Source of the DNA: Candidatus Firestonebacteria bacterium RIFOXYA2_FULL_40_8
Lineage (GTDB): Bacteria > Oederibacteriota > D2-FULL-39-29
NCBI GenBank assembly: GCA_001778355.1
Contig: MFGS01000063.1
Coordinates: 1,450-19,302 of the forward strand
Length of the DNA: 17,853 bases
Direction: 5' to 3'
Shown here: piece after piece, positions 6,733 through 12,900 of the stretch
Layout of the letters: each line of letters opens with the position of its first letter
Numbering within the stretch: position 1 is the first letter of the stretch
Notes under the pieces: generated by a model
The model's input: the letters and a program-made list of their open reading frames with translations, nothing else
What the model was told of the DNA's origin: nothing
The model's database searches: none
Program-made: the position numbers and the translations under genes

Positions 6733-8835
6733 ATGATCAAGGCGAGTGAGATTTTTGGGGAACTGACGTTCAATAAAAAAATAATGAAGGCGAAACTCAG
6801 TAAAGAGGTCTTCAATAAACTTATGGAGACCATAGAGGAAGGAAAATCTCTCGATCAGGATATCGCGGGAGATGTTGCGCACGCCATGAAAGAATGGGCG
6901 ATAGAAAACGGGGCGACACACTTTACTCACTGGTTCCAGCCTCAAAGAGGCGGTACTGCGGAAAAACACGACTCCTTTATCACCTATGATGAGAACGGGG
7001 ATATTATAGAAAGATTATCAGCTTCCCAGCTTATTCAATCGGAACCTGATGCGTCTTCATTTCCTTCCGGCGGAATAAGATCTACTTTTGAAGCGCGCGG
7101 TTATACTGCGTGGGATCCGACTTCACCTGCGTTCTTACTGGAATCTGAACAGGCAAAAACTCTTGTAATCCCTTCGGTGTTTCTCTCCTGGACGGGGGAA
7201 GTGCTTGACCTGAAAACTCCGCTTCTTCGTTCACAAAGAGCGCTCACGGAAGAAGCAATCAAACTTCAAAGACTCCTCGGCAACCGGACTTCAAAAAGAA
7301 TTAAAGTTTACGTAGGGCTTGAACAGGAATATTTTCTTTTCAACAAGGAGCTCTATGACACCAGGCCGGATCTTTTCATTTGCAACCGGACTCTCTTTGG
7401 CGCGGCGCCGGCGAAGGGTCAGCAGATGGAAGATCATTACTTCGGTTCAATAAAAGATAAAGTACTTAACTTTATGGAAGATCTGGATATCCAGTTATAT
7501 AGAAGAGGCATCCCGGCAAAAACCAGACATAACGAAGTTGCGCCTAACCAGTTTGAAATTGCGCCTCTTCACAATGAATCAAACCTTGGTATTGATAACA
7601 ATCTTAAGCTGATGGATATAATGCACAAGGTTGCAAAAAAACACGGGTTTGTTGCCTGCCTGCACGAAAAACCGATGGCGGGTGTTAATGGTTCGGGCAA
7701 ACATCTTAACTGGTCGCTCGGTGATGAAACCGGGATAAATTATTTGGAGCCGTCAAAATCCCCGCTTAAGAATATTAATTTCTTGATCACCATCGGGGCG
7801 ATACTTTACGGGATAAATAAATTCGGAGGGATACTCCGTGCCGCGGTAGCAGATGCGGGAAATGATCATAGACTCGGAGCTAACGAAGCTCCGCCGGCAA
7901 TTATGTCTGTATATCTCGGAGAATATCTGAATAATCTTTTTAATGAAATAGAGGGAATAGCCGCGAAGCCGACGGAAAAACAGCTTGCGCATATCTCTCT
8001 TGGAGTGCAGAACATTCCGAAAGTTTCAAAAGACGCTTCTGACAGGAACAGGACCTCGCCTCTTGCTTTCACCGGCAACAAATTTGAGTTTAGAGCGGTC
8101 GGTTCCTCCCAGAATTGTTCCGAAGGCGCTGTTATGCTTAATCTGATAGCGGCTTATGGGTATAGGGAAATTTATAGCCGGCTTTCAAAACTTAAAGGGG
8201 ATGTAAAAGCCAATGCAATCCTGGTTTTGAAAGATATCCTCAAAGAATCAAAGAAAGTAAGATTTGAAGGCAACGGATATTCCGAAGAATGGCATAAAGA
8301 AGCGGCAAAAAGAGGTCTCCCTAATACTAAGACCACGCCGGAAGCTTTAAGTTTGTTCCTGAAAGAAGATGCAATTAAACTCTTTACAGACTTTAAAGTT
8401 CTTACCGAAAGGGAATTACATTCAAAGATAGAGATTAAACTCGAAACGTACATTAAAATTAAAGATATCGAGTTTAAGACGGCAAAGAATATGGTGAAAA
8501 CTCTTATCCTTCCGTCTGTTGCAAAACATATGAGAAAAACCGCAGAAACAGCGCTTTCGGTGAAAACTGCGGGAGTGGCATCAAAAGTACTTGCGGATGA
8601 AGTGAAAGAGATAGAAGGAGCTTACTCGGATATCAGGGCAAAGCTTGCAAAATTCGAGAGTTTCCAGGAAAAACTGGATAAAATCTCGGACTTGCATAAG
8701 AAAGCAGAAACCTGTGCTAATGAAGGCGCTGACCTTCTGTTGGAACTTAGAAAGCTTGTGGATACGGCGGAAACTATCGTTGCCGACGATCTCTGGCCTA
8801 TGGCAAAGTATCAGGACCTGCTTTTAAAACTGTAA
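6733..8835 (+). CDS. glnA: Glutamine synthetase, class III (GSIII/GlnN)
   Basis: The enzyme condenses glutamate and ammonium with ATP to glutamine in the cytoplasm. The 700-residue length matches the GSIII class (about 700-730) and is far longer than GSI or GSII. The N-terminal GSIII domain shows THFTHWFQPQRGG (62-74), a hallmark of this class. The catalytic core has GLEQEYF, RHNEVAPNQFEIAP and NGSGKHLNWSL (NGSGKH at 319-324). The helical C-terminal part (about 560-700) is also typical. ATG 6733 is chosen because AAGGGAGG sits just upstream (6721-6727) and the MIKASEIFGE start fits the family. It has its own promoter and a long leader. A 31-codon frame follows 9 bp after its stop. A barrel protein, Amt and P-II follow, which together form a nitrogen-assimilation cluster. 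GSIII lacks the adenylylation control of enteric GSI, so other regulation is expected. Confidence 0.95.
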   Translation: MIKASEIFGELTFNKKIMKAKLSKEVFNKLMETIEEGKSLDQDIAGDVAHAMKEWAIENGATHFTHWFQPQRGGTAEKHDSFITYDENGDIIERLSASQLIQSEPDASSFPSGGIRSTFEARGYTAWDPTSPAFLLESEQAKTLVIPSVFLSWTGEVLDLKTPLLRSQRALTEEAIKLQRLLGNRTSKRIKVYVGLEQEYFLFNKELYDTRPDLFICNRTLFGAAPAKGQQMEDHYFGSIKDKVLNFMEDLDIQLYRRGIPAKTRHNEVAPNQFEIAPLHNESNLGIDNNLKLMDIMHKVAKKHGFVACLHEKPMAGVNGSGKHLNWSLGDETGINYLEPSKSPLKNINFLITIGAILYGINKFGGILRAAVADAGNDHRLGANEAPPAIMSVYLGEYLNNLFNEIEGIAAKPTEKQLAHISLGVQNIPKVSKDASDRNRTSPLAFTGNKFEFRAVGSSQNCSEGAVMLNLIAAYGYREIYSRLSKLKGDVKANAILVLKDILKESKKVRFEGNGYSEEWHKEAAKRGLPNTKTTPEALSLFLKEDAIKLFTDFKVLTERELHSKIEIKLETYIKIKDIEFKTAKNMVKTLILPSVAKHMRKTAETALSVKTAGVASKVLADEVKEIEGAYSDIRAKLAKFESFQEKLDKISDLHKKAETCANEGADLLLELRKLVDTAETIVADDLWPMAKYQDLLLKL

Positions 8836-8844
8836 GAGGTTTAA

Positions 8845-8940
8845 ATGACAATAACAGAAGACGATAAAAAAGTTAAAACCGGGCTTGCAGTTAAAGAACA
8901 AAACAAAAAGCCGGAAGACATAGAAAGAGAACTTGAATAG
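8845..8940 (+). CDS. 31-residue highly charged small protein downstream of glutamine synthetase
   Basis: An ATG at 8845 opens a 31-codon frame ending in TAG at 8938-8940. AAGAGG (8834-8839) overlaps the end of the glutamine synthetase stop and sits 5 bp before the ATG. The product begins MTITEDDKKVKTGLAV and ends EDIERELE. It is almost entirely charged and polar, probably helical in its second half, with no signal peptide, membrane segment or cysteine. I do not recognise it. Its position, 9 bp after the synthetase and before a terminator, means it would be co-translated with the enzyme. Small proteins that bind and tune glutamine synthetase are known (cyanobacterial IF7 and IF17, archaeal sP26), so a regulatory role is conceivable but rests on position alone. 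It could be a chance ORF. Confidence 0.5.
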   Translation: MTITEDDKKVKTGLAVKEQNKKPEDIERELE

Positions 8941-8978
8941 CTGTAAACCGGCAAAGTAAAAAGCCGGGAAAATAATAC

Positions 8979-9034
8979 CGGACATAGATGTCCGCATAAT
9001 CCGCGTAGAAGCGGGTATGCGGACATTATTTTTA
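8979..9034 (+). terminator. Terminator with a competing upstream hairpin
   Basis: TGTCCGCATA..CCGC (8989-9004) pairs with GCGG.TATGCGGACA (9011-9025) around loop GTAGAA, followed by TTATTTTTAT: a strong intrinsic-terminator shape. The same ATGTCCG strand (8988-8994) can instead pair with CGGACAT at 8979-8985, with a 2-nt loop. The two structures exclude each other. A further hairpin CCGGC/GCCGG (8948-8952 and 8963-8967) lies before them. It probably ends the glutamine synthetase transcript. Confidence 0.75.
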
Positions 9035-9039
9035 TGACA

Positions 9040-9048
9040 TGTTAAAAT
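9040..9048 (+). promoter_or_regulatory. Possible extended -10 promoter for the barrel-amt genes
   Basis: TGTTAAAAT forms an extended -10 box. The best -35 at 17 bp is CGGACA (9020-9025), inside the terminator stem and only a 4/6 match. Transcription would start near 9055, leaving a leader of about 130 nt. The same TGnTAAAAT string occurs at 6549 and 11839. Confidence 0.35.
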
Positions 9049-9186
9049 CAAATTGAGAATTCTAATAAAATAGAAAAAGAAGGGAGAAAAGTAAGGTTGT
9101 ACGTCTGTAATATGAGCAAGAGGGACATTGTTGTTCTGATGAAAGCAAAGTGGCGGGCTCAAAAATATTTTAAAAGGGAGAGCGAT

Positions 9187-9882
9187 ATGAGGAACTGTAA
9201 CTTTGTAAAAACATTTATGAGTCTGGTATTTACCGGGGTTGCAGTTTTCGCAACACCGTCAACGCAGATATGGAATCCGTCGACCGATATCCAGGCAGTG
9301 AATAGTTTTCATCTGGGTATAGATAACTATTTTTCTGTAGAGAACAACTCGAATAAGCCGTACGCTTTTGGTACGGATCTCGGTCTTACTTATGGCTTGC
9401 TCAGCAACTTGGAAATAGGTTTTGATATAGTGGATCCGGCTGCTAACCCGTTGTATTTTAACGTGAAGTACGGTTTTGCGGAATCCGGATTTATTCCGGC
9501 TGTTGCTGCCGGTGTTTTTAATGCCGGGACACAAAAGGATGTTACCGATTACAATATCATCTATATTGTAACAGCAAAGACCGTTGATACTGCCGGCAGA
9601 TTTTCACTAGGATATTATTACGGTAACGACCGGCTGCTTATTACCGAAACCGGAGAAAAAGCCAACACAGGATTAATCTTATCCTGGGATAAAACTATAA
9701 GCGAAAAAGTATGGTTATCAATAGATTATGCTTCAGGCGCAAGTTTTTATGGAAGCTTCAGTTTTGGCGGTTCGTATTCTTTTGCGCCAAACACAAGTAT
9801 TATTTTCGGGTTTGTTATCTTCAACAATAGGAGCCTCAATTCTAATAATACTTTTACGACTCAATTAGATATTAATCTATAA
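9187..9882 (+). CDS. Outer-membrane beta-barrel protein linked to ammonium uptake
   Basis: The 231-residue product has a signal peptide (RNCNFVKTFMSLVFTGVAVFA, cleavage probably near 22). The rest is rich in short alternating beta strands with aromatic residues and Gly/Asn/Ser turns (GTDLGLTYGLLSNLEIGFDI, FSLGYYYGNDRL, SFSFGGSYSFAP), typical of small barrels. It ends in TTQLDINL rather than a classic C-terminal Phe. The frame is open further upstream (to 9097, with ATGs at 9112 and 9139). ATG 9187 is chosen because AAGGGAG (9174-9180) lies at the right distance and the signal peptide starts there. It stands 9 bp before amt and likely forms an operon with it. By context it may be an outer-membrane channel for ammonium or small amines, or a porin-like structural protein. 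The role is inferred. Confidence 0.7.
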   Translation: MRNCNFVKTFMSLVFTGVAVFATPSTQIWNPSTDIQAVNSFHLGIDNYFSVENNSNKPYAFGTDLGLTYGLLSNLEIGFDIVDPAANPLYFNVKYGFAESGFIPAVAAGVFNAGTQKDVTDYNIIYIVTAKTVDTAGRFSLGYYYGNDRLLITETGEKANTGLILSWDKTISEKVWLSIDYASGASFYGSFSFGGSYSFAPNTSIIFGFVIFNNRSLNSNNTFTTQLDINL

Positions 9883-9891
9883 GGAGGTTGT

Positions 9892-11118
9892 ATGATAAAT
9901 TCTGGTGATACGGCTTTTGTTTTGTTCTCGGCGGCGCTTGTGCTTTTGATGACCCCGGGGTTGGCTTTCTTCTACGGCGGGATGGTGAGAAGAAAGAATG
10001 TTCTCGGGGTGCTTATGCAGTGCTTCATTATTATGTGTGTTCTAAGTTTACAATGGGTACTCTTTGGTTATTCTCTGGCTTTTTCCCCGGGAAATTCCTT
10101 TATTGGGTCTCTTGACTGGATAGGACTGAAAAGTGTAGGACTCGAACCATATGCGGATTATGCAGCAACGATACCGCACCAGGCGTTTATGATCTTTCAG
10201 GCGATGTTCGCGGTGATAACTCCCGCGCTTATTATCGGCGCTTTCGCGGAGAGGATGAAATTTTCCGCGTTCCTTCTCGTTACAATTCTCTGGGCTACTT
10301 TTGTGTATGATCCTATTGCTCATATGGTCTGGGGAGTTGGCGGGTGGATGAGAAATTTCGGAGCTTTGGATTTTGCCGGCGGTACGGTAGTTCATATAAA
10401 TGCCGGAGTAGCTGCTTTAGTTTCCGCGGTCTTTCTCGGAAAACGTCTTAATGTCGGGCACGCTGTACCTCCGCATAACCTGCCATTCACCGTTTTGGGC
10501 GCCGGTCTTCTCTGGTTCGGCTGGTTTGGTTTTAACGCGGGCTCCGCACTGGGAGCTAACGGTATAGCGGTCAATGCTTTTGTTGTTACAAACACCGCCG
10601 CCGCGGCTGCCGGTATTACCTGGGCTGTTATTGACTGGCTTAAAAACGGTAAACCCACGATGTTTGGTACGATAACCGGTGCAGTTGCCGGGCTGGTTGC
10701 TATAACTCCCGCCGCCGGGTTTGTCGGTGTTATCCCCGCAATACTTATAGGTATAGGTGTAAGCTGTATCTGTTTCGTTATGGTAACCGCGGTTAAAATA
10801 AAATTTGGCTATGATGATTCTCTCGATGCTTTTGGAGTTCATGGAATAGGCGGAATCTTTGGCGCTCTTGCAACAGGACTTTTTGCAAACAAATTAATTA
10901 ACCCGGCAGGAGCTGACGGGCTTTTCCTTGGCAATCCGAAACTCTTTCTGATTCAAACAGGCGCCGTGCTTGTGACGATTGTTTACTCTCTTATCGTTAC
11001 CGTGACCATATTTAAAGTTGTAGATTTCTTTGTCGGTCTCAGAGTGGAGGAAAAAGAAGAGCTGATAGGACTCGATCTCTCTCAACACAAAGAAGCAGCG
11101 TACACCGTGCTGGAATAG
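9892..11118 (+). CDS. amt: Ammonium transporter, Amt/Rh family
   Basis: The 408-residue inner-membrane protein carries the Amt N-terminal pattern (DTAFVLFSAALVLLMTPGLA, FFYGGMVRRKNVL), a DFAGGTVVHINAG segment, and DDSLDAFGVHGIGG. The conserved pore aspartate D160 and twin histidines H168 and H317 align with E. coli AmtB D160, H168 and H318. About 11 helices are expected. It moves ammonium into the cytoplasm and is normally gated by P-II, which is encoded 200 bp downstream. An excellent AAGGAGG (9882-9888) precedes ATG 9892. No periplasmic signal peptide is obvious; the first helix follows directly, as in many Amt proteins. A perfect hairpin spans its stop codon, and a heptamer repeat tract follows at once. 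Confidence 0.96.
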   Translation: MINSGDTAFVLFSAALVLLMTPGLAFFYGGMVRRKNVLGVLMQCFIIMCVLSLQWVLFGYSLAFSPGNSFIGSLDWIGLKSVGLEPYADYAATIPHQAFMIFQAMFAVITPALIIGAFAERMKFSAFLLVTILWATFVYDPIAHMVWGVGGWMRNFGALDFAGGTVVHINAGVAALVSAVFLGKRLNVGHAVPPHNLPFTVLGAGLLWFGWFGFNAGSALGANGIAVNAFVVTNTAAAAAGITWAVIDWLKNGKPTMFGTITGAVAGLVAITPAAGFVGVIPAILIGIGVSCICFVMVTAVKIKFGYDDSLDAFGVHGIGGIFGALATGLFANKLINPAGADGLFLGNPKLFLIQTGAVLVTIVYSLIVTVTIFKVVDFFVGLRVEEKEELIGLDLSQHKEAAYTVLE

Positions 11119-11125
11119 CACGGTG
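11103..11125 (+). other. Perfect hairpin spanning the amt stop codon
   Basis: CACCGTGC (11103-11110) and GCACGGTG (11118-11125) pair perfectly around a 7-nt loop; the TAG stop (11116-11118) lies in the loop and the right arm. No T-run follows, so it is not an ordinary intrinsic terminator. It could stabilise or mark a processing point of the mRNA. Confidence 0.55.
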
Positions 11126-11159
11126 AAGTACGAAGTACAAGGTACAAAGTACAAAGTTT
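11125..11159 (+). repeat. Five phased heptamers (GAAGTAC family) after amt
   Basis: Units are gaagtac, gaagtac, aaggtac, aaagtac and aaagttt, in exact 7-bp phase starting 7 bp after the amt stop. It is the same word as the tract at 2924-2958, about 8 kb away. Confidence 0.8.
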
Positions 11160-11184
11160 TAAATCACTGAGTTTTTATTATATT

Positions 11185-11235
11185 AATACCACATTAATGT
11201 AGAACCCGTAACTCGTAACCCGCTACCCGTAACAA
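11185..11235 (+). repeat. Dispersed block plus GTAACCC-type heptamer tract before the P-II gene
   Basis: Bases 11185-11205 match 6660-6680 at 19 of 21 positions and contain the palindrome ACATTAATGT (11191-11200). Then come tagaaccc, gtaactc, gtaaccc, gctaccc and gtaacaa. The copy before the glutamine synthetase gene has the same arrangement. Confidence 0.7.
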
Positions 11236-11269
11236 TGCGATATAAAAGACAAATTACCCCCAACCGTAC

Positions 11270-11294
11270 CTTCCCCCTATGAAGAAAGGGGAAG
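11270..11294 (+). other. Inverted repeat upstream of the P-II gene
   Basis: CTTCCCC (11270-11276) and GGGGAAG (11288-11294) could form a 7-bp stem with an 11-nt loop, 24 bp before the P-II start. It might shape the leader or be another dispersed repeat. No T-tract follows. Confidence 0.45.
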
Positions 11295-11318
11295 CGAACG
11301 AAGGAAAGGAGAGCATAC

Positions 11319-11660
11319 ATGAAATTGATAATAGCCATCATTCAGCCTTACAAGCTGGAAGAAGTAAAAAAGGAACTATACAAAGCCGAGGTTAACCTCA
11401 TGACCGTAAGCGAGGTCCTCGGACACGGAAGACAAAAAGGGGTGACGGAGGTTTACAGGGGAGTTAAAGAAACCGGGAACTTACTCAGGAAGATCCGTCT
11501 GGAAATTGCGGTAAATGATGACTTTGTTAAAAAGACGGTGGACGCTATTATTTCCGGTGCCAGAACTGGCGAGACCGGGGACGGGAAGATATTTGTACTG
11601 GATCTTCCTGAATGTATCAGAATAAGGACGGGGGAAACTGGGAAAGAAGCGATAGGGTGA
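11319..11660 (+). CDS. glnB: P-II nitrogen regulatory protein (GlnB/GlnK family)
   Basis: The 113-residue length and the two family signatures identify a P-II trimer subunit: the T-loop region GHGRQKGVTEVYRG (35-48) and SGARTGETGDGKIFVLDL (79-96). It senses ATP/ADP and 2-oxoglutarate and gates Amt or enzymes. Q39, K58 and K90, which shape the ligand site, are present. Numbering matches E. coli GlnB; Y46 is kept, but Y51, the uridylylated residue, is E51. S49, the cyanobacterial phosphosite, is V49. The T-loop apex (VKETGNLLRK, 49-58) departs from the usual AEYxVDFLPK. Covalent control at these sites is therefore unlikely. AGGAGAG lies before ATG 11319. It stands 200 bp after amt, separated by repeats, and a hairpin overlaps its stop. 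Whether it is GlnB- or GlnK-like cannot be settled; linkage to amt favours a GlnK-type job. Confidence 0.94.
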   Translation: MKLIIAIIQPYKLEEVKKELYKAEVNLMTVSEVLGHGRQKGVTEVYRGVKETGNLLRKIRLEIAVNDDFVKKTVDAIISGARTGETGDGKIFVLDLPECIRIRTGETGKEAIG

Positions 11661-11673
11661 GCGGAATCGCTCA
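11658..11673 (+). other. Perfect hairpin overlapping the P-II stop codon
   Basis: TGAGCG (11658-11663) and CGCTCA (11668-11673) pair perfectly around a GAAT loop, and the first three bases are the TGA stop. No T-run follows. It parallels the hairpin over the amt stop. Confidence 0.5.
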
Positions 11674-11674
11674 G

Positions 11675-11710
11675 TTCATAAAGTTTGTAAAGTTTTTAAG
11701 GTTTGTAAGG
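11675..11710 (+). repeat. Four phased nonamers (TTTGTAAAG family) after the P-II gene
   Basis: Units are ttcataaag, tttgtaaag, tttttaagg and tttgtaagg. They begin just after the hairpin at the P-II stop. Confidence 0.7.
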
Positions 11711-11793
11711 TTGAAAATCAATGAAGAATATGTTGATGTTAACAAACACCTACAAAACAAGATAAAGTAAAAGCTGGTAAATAATATTATATA

Positions 11794-11828
11794 AAAGGGC
11801 CTTTTCAGGGTGGAAGGGCCTTTTTTTT
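11794..11828 (+). terminator. Intrinsic terminator of the P-II gene
   Basis: AAAAGGGCC (11794-11802 region) and GGGCCTTTT (11817-11825 region) form a stem with one mismatch or bulge, followed by a continuous run of eight to nine T (to 11828). It ends the nitrogen module. Confidence 0.75.
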
Positions 11829-11838
11829 GCTGATTTCC

Positions 11839-11847
11839 TGCTAAAAT
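11839..11847 (+). promoter_or_regulatory. Possible extended -10 promoter of the aldolase gene
   Basis: TGCTAAAAT lies 10 bp after the terminator T-run. No convincing -35 is present. Transcription would start near 11854, giving a leader of about 44 nt. Confidence 0.4.
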
Positions 11848-11897
11848 CATGTTATTATTGAGCTCTATTGGTAAATTCACGAGAAAATGAGGGTAAA

Positions 11898-12845
11898 ATG
11901 TTTAGACCGAAGATAAAAGTACTGGATTGCACGATAAGAGACGGCGGGCTGATAAATAATCACAAATTTGAAGACAGTTTTGTCCGGGCCGTTTATAAAG
12001 CCGTGTCGGAAGCTAATGTTGACTATATGGAAATAGGGTATAAAAATTCAAGAAAATTGTTTTCCGACCAGGAGTACGGCAAATGGAAGTTTTGCGATGA
12101 TGAAGATATAAATAAGGTTATAAAAGGCATCAAATCCAATACAAAAATATCCGTTATGGTGGACGTAGGCCGTGTGGATGTGGAAGATGTTAAGCCGAAA
12201 AAACAAAGCCCCGTTTCCATGATACGGGTTGCCGCTTATGTGAAAGATATCGATAAAGCTATTTTTCTTTGCAATCAGATGGCGGATAAGGGGTATGAAA
12301 CTGCGGTAAATATTATGGCTATTTCCAAAGCCCGCGATGTAGAATTAACGGAAGCCCTGGTCCAGCTCGAAAAAGAGTGCAAGGCCAATGTCATTAATCT
12401 GGTAGACAGCAACGGCTCACTGTATCAGGAACCGGTGGAATACCTCGTTAAAAAAGCAAAAAGTATAATTAAGACCAAGGAAATAGGCATGCACGCGCAT
12501 AATAATCAACAGCTGGCTTTTTCAAATACCATAGAAGCTATTATCCATGATGCCAACTCAGTGGATTGTACTATCTACGGACTCGGTCGGGCCGCAGGGA
12601 ATTGCCCCACGGAATTGATACTTGGCTTTCTTAAAAATCCAAAATTTGATATCCGGCCTATACTGGATGTGATTTCCAAGGAGTTCATTCCCCTCAGGGA
12701 AAAGTTAGAATGGGGTTATATAATTCCTTACGCGATAGCCGGTATGCTGGACGAGCATCCGAGAGCCGCGATGGCTCTGCGTGACGGAAAAAATAAAGAA
12801 AACTATAGAGAGTTTTACGAAAGTATTGTCGGGACGGAAGAATAA
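11898..12845 (+). CDS. DRE-TIM (HMGL-like) aldolase family protein
   Basis: The 315-residue protein is a TIM-barrel of the HMG-CoA lyase / 4-hydroxy-2-oxovalerate aldolase superfamily. LDCTIRDGG (9-17) supplies R14 and metal ligand D15. GMHAHNN holds metal ligands H199 and H201. YGLGRAAGNCPTELIL matches the family's GAG.G..P.E strand. The family makes or breaks C-C bonds using a divalent metal. The catalytic histidine that follows RDG in true 4-hydroxy-2-oxovalerate aldolases (H21 of DmpG) corresponds to L18, so that exact activity is doubtful. ATG 11898 with GAGGG (11889-11893) is preferred over TTG 11868. The protein is shorter than isopropylmalate or citramalate synthases and lacks their LeuA regulatory domain. 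Context with a glycosyltransferase and a second aldolase suggests an unusual sugar or glycoconjugate precursor pathway (inference). Confidence 0.8.
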   Translation: MFRPKIKVLDCTIRDGGLINNHKFEDSFVRAVYKAVSEANVDYMEIGYKNSRKLFSDQEYGKWKFCDDEDINKVIKGIKSNTKISVMVDVGRVDVEDVKPKKQSPVSMIRVAAYVKDIDKAIFLCNQMADKGYETAVNIMAISKARDVELTEALVQLEKECKANVINLVDSNGSLYQEPVEYLVKKAKSIIKTKEIGMHAHNNQQLAFSNTIEAIIHDANSVDCTIYGLGRAAGNCPTELILGFLKNPKFDIRPILDVISKEFIPLREKLEWGYIIPYAIAGMLDEHPRAAMALRDGKNKENYREFYESIVGTEE

Positions 12846-12900
12846 AATAAGTCCCGTATATTTTTAGCTCTAATGCGTCCGGTAAAAGGCTGAAAATATT

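Noticed and set aside
9097..9186. Upstream-extended start for the barrel gene
   Set aside because: It would put about 30 basic residues before the signal peptide; ATG 9187 has AAGGGAG 6 bp upstream.
10417..10842. Minus-strand 141-codon frame inside amt
   Set aside because: It is a shadow of a strongly conserved transporter gene, with no start signal or family-like composition.
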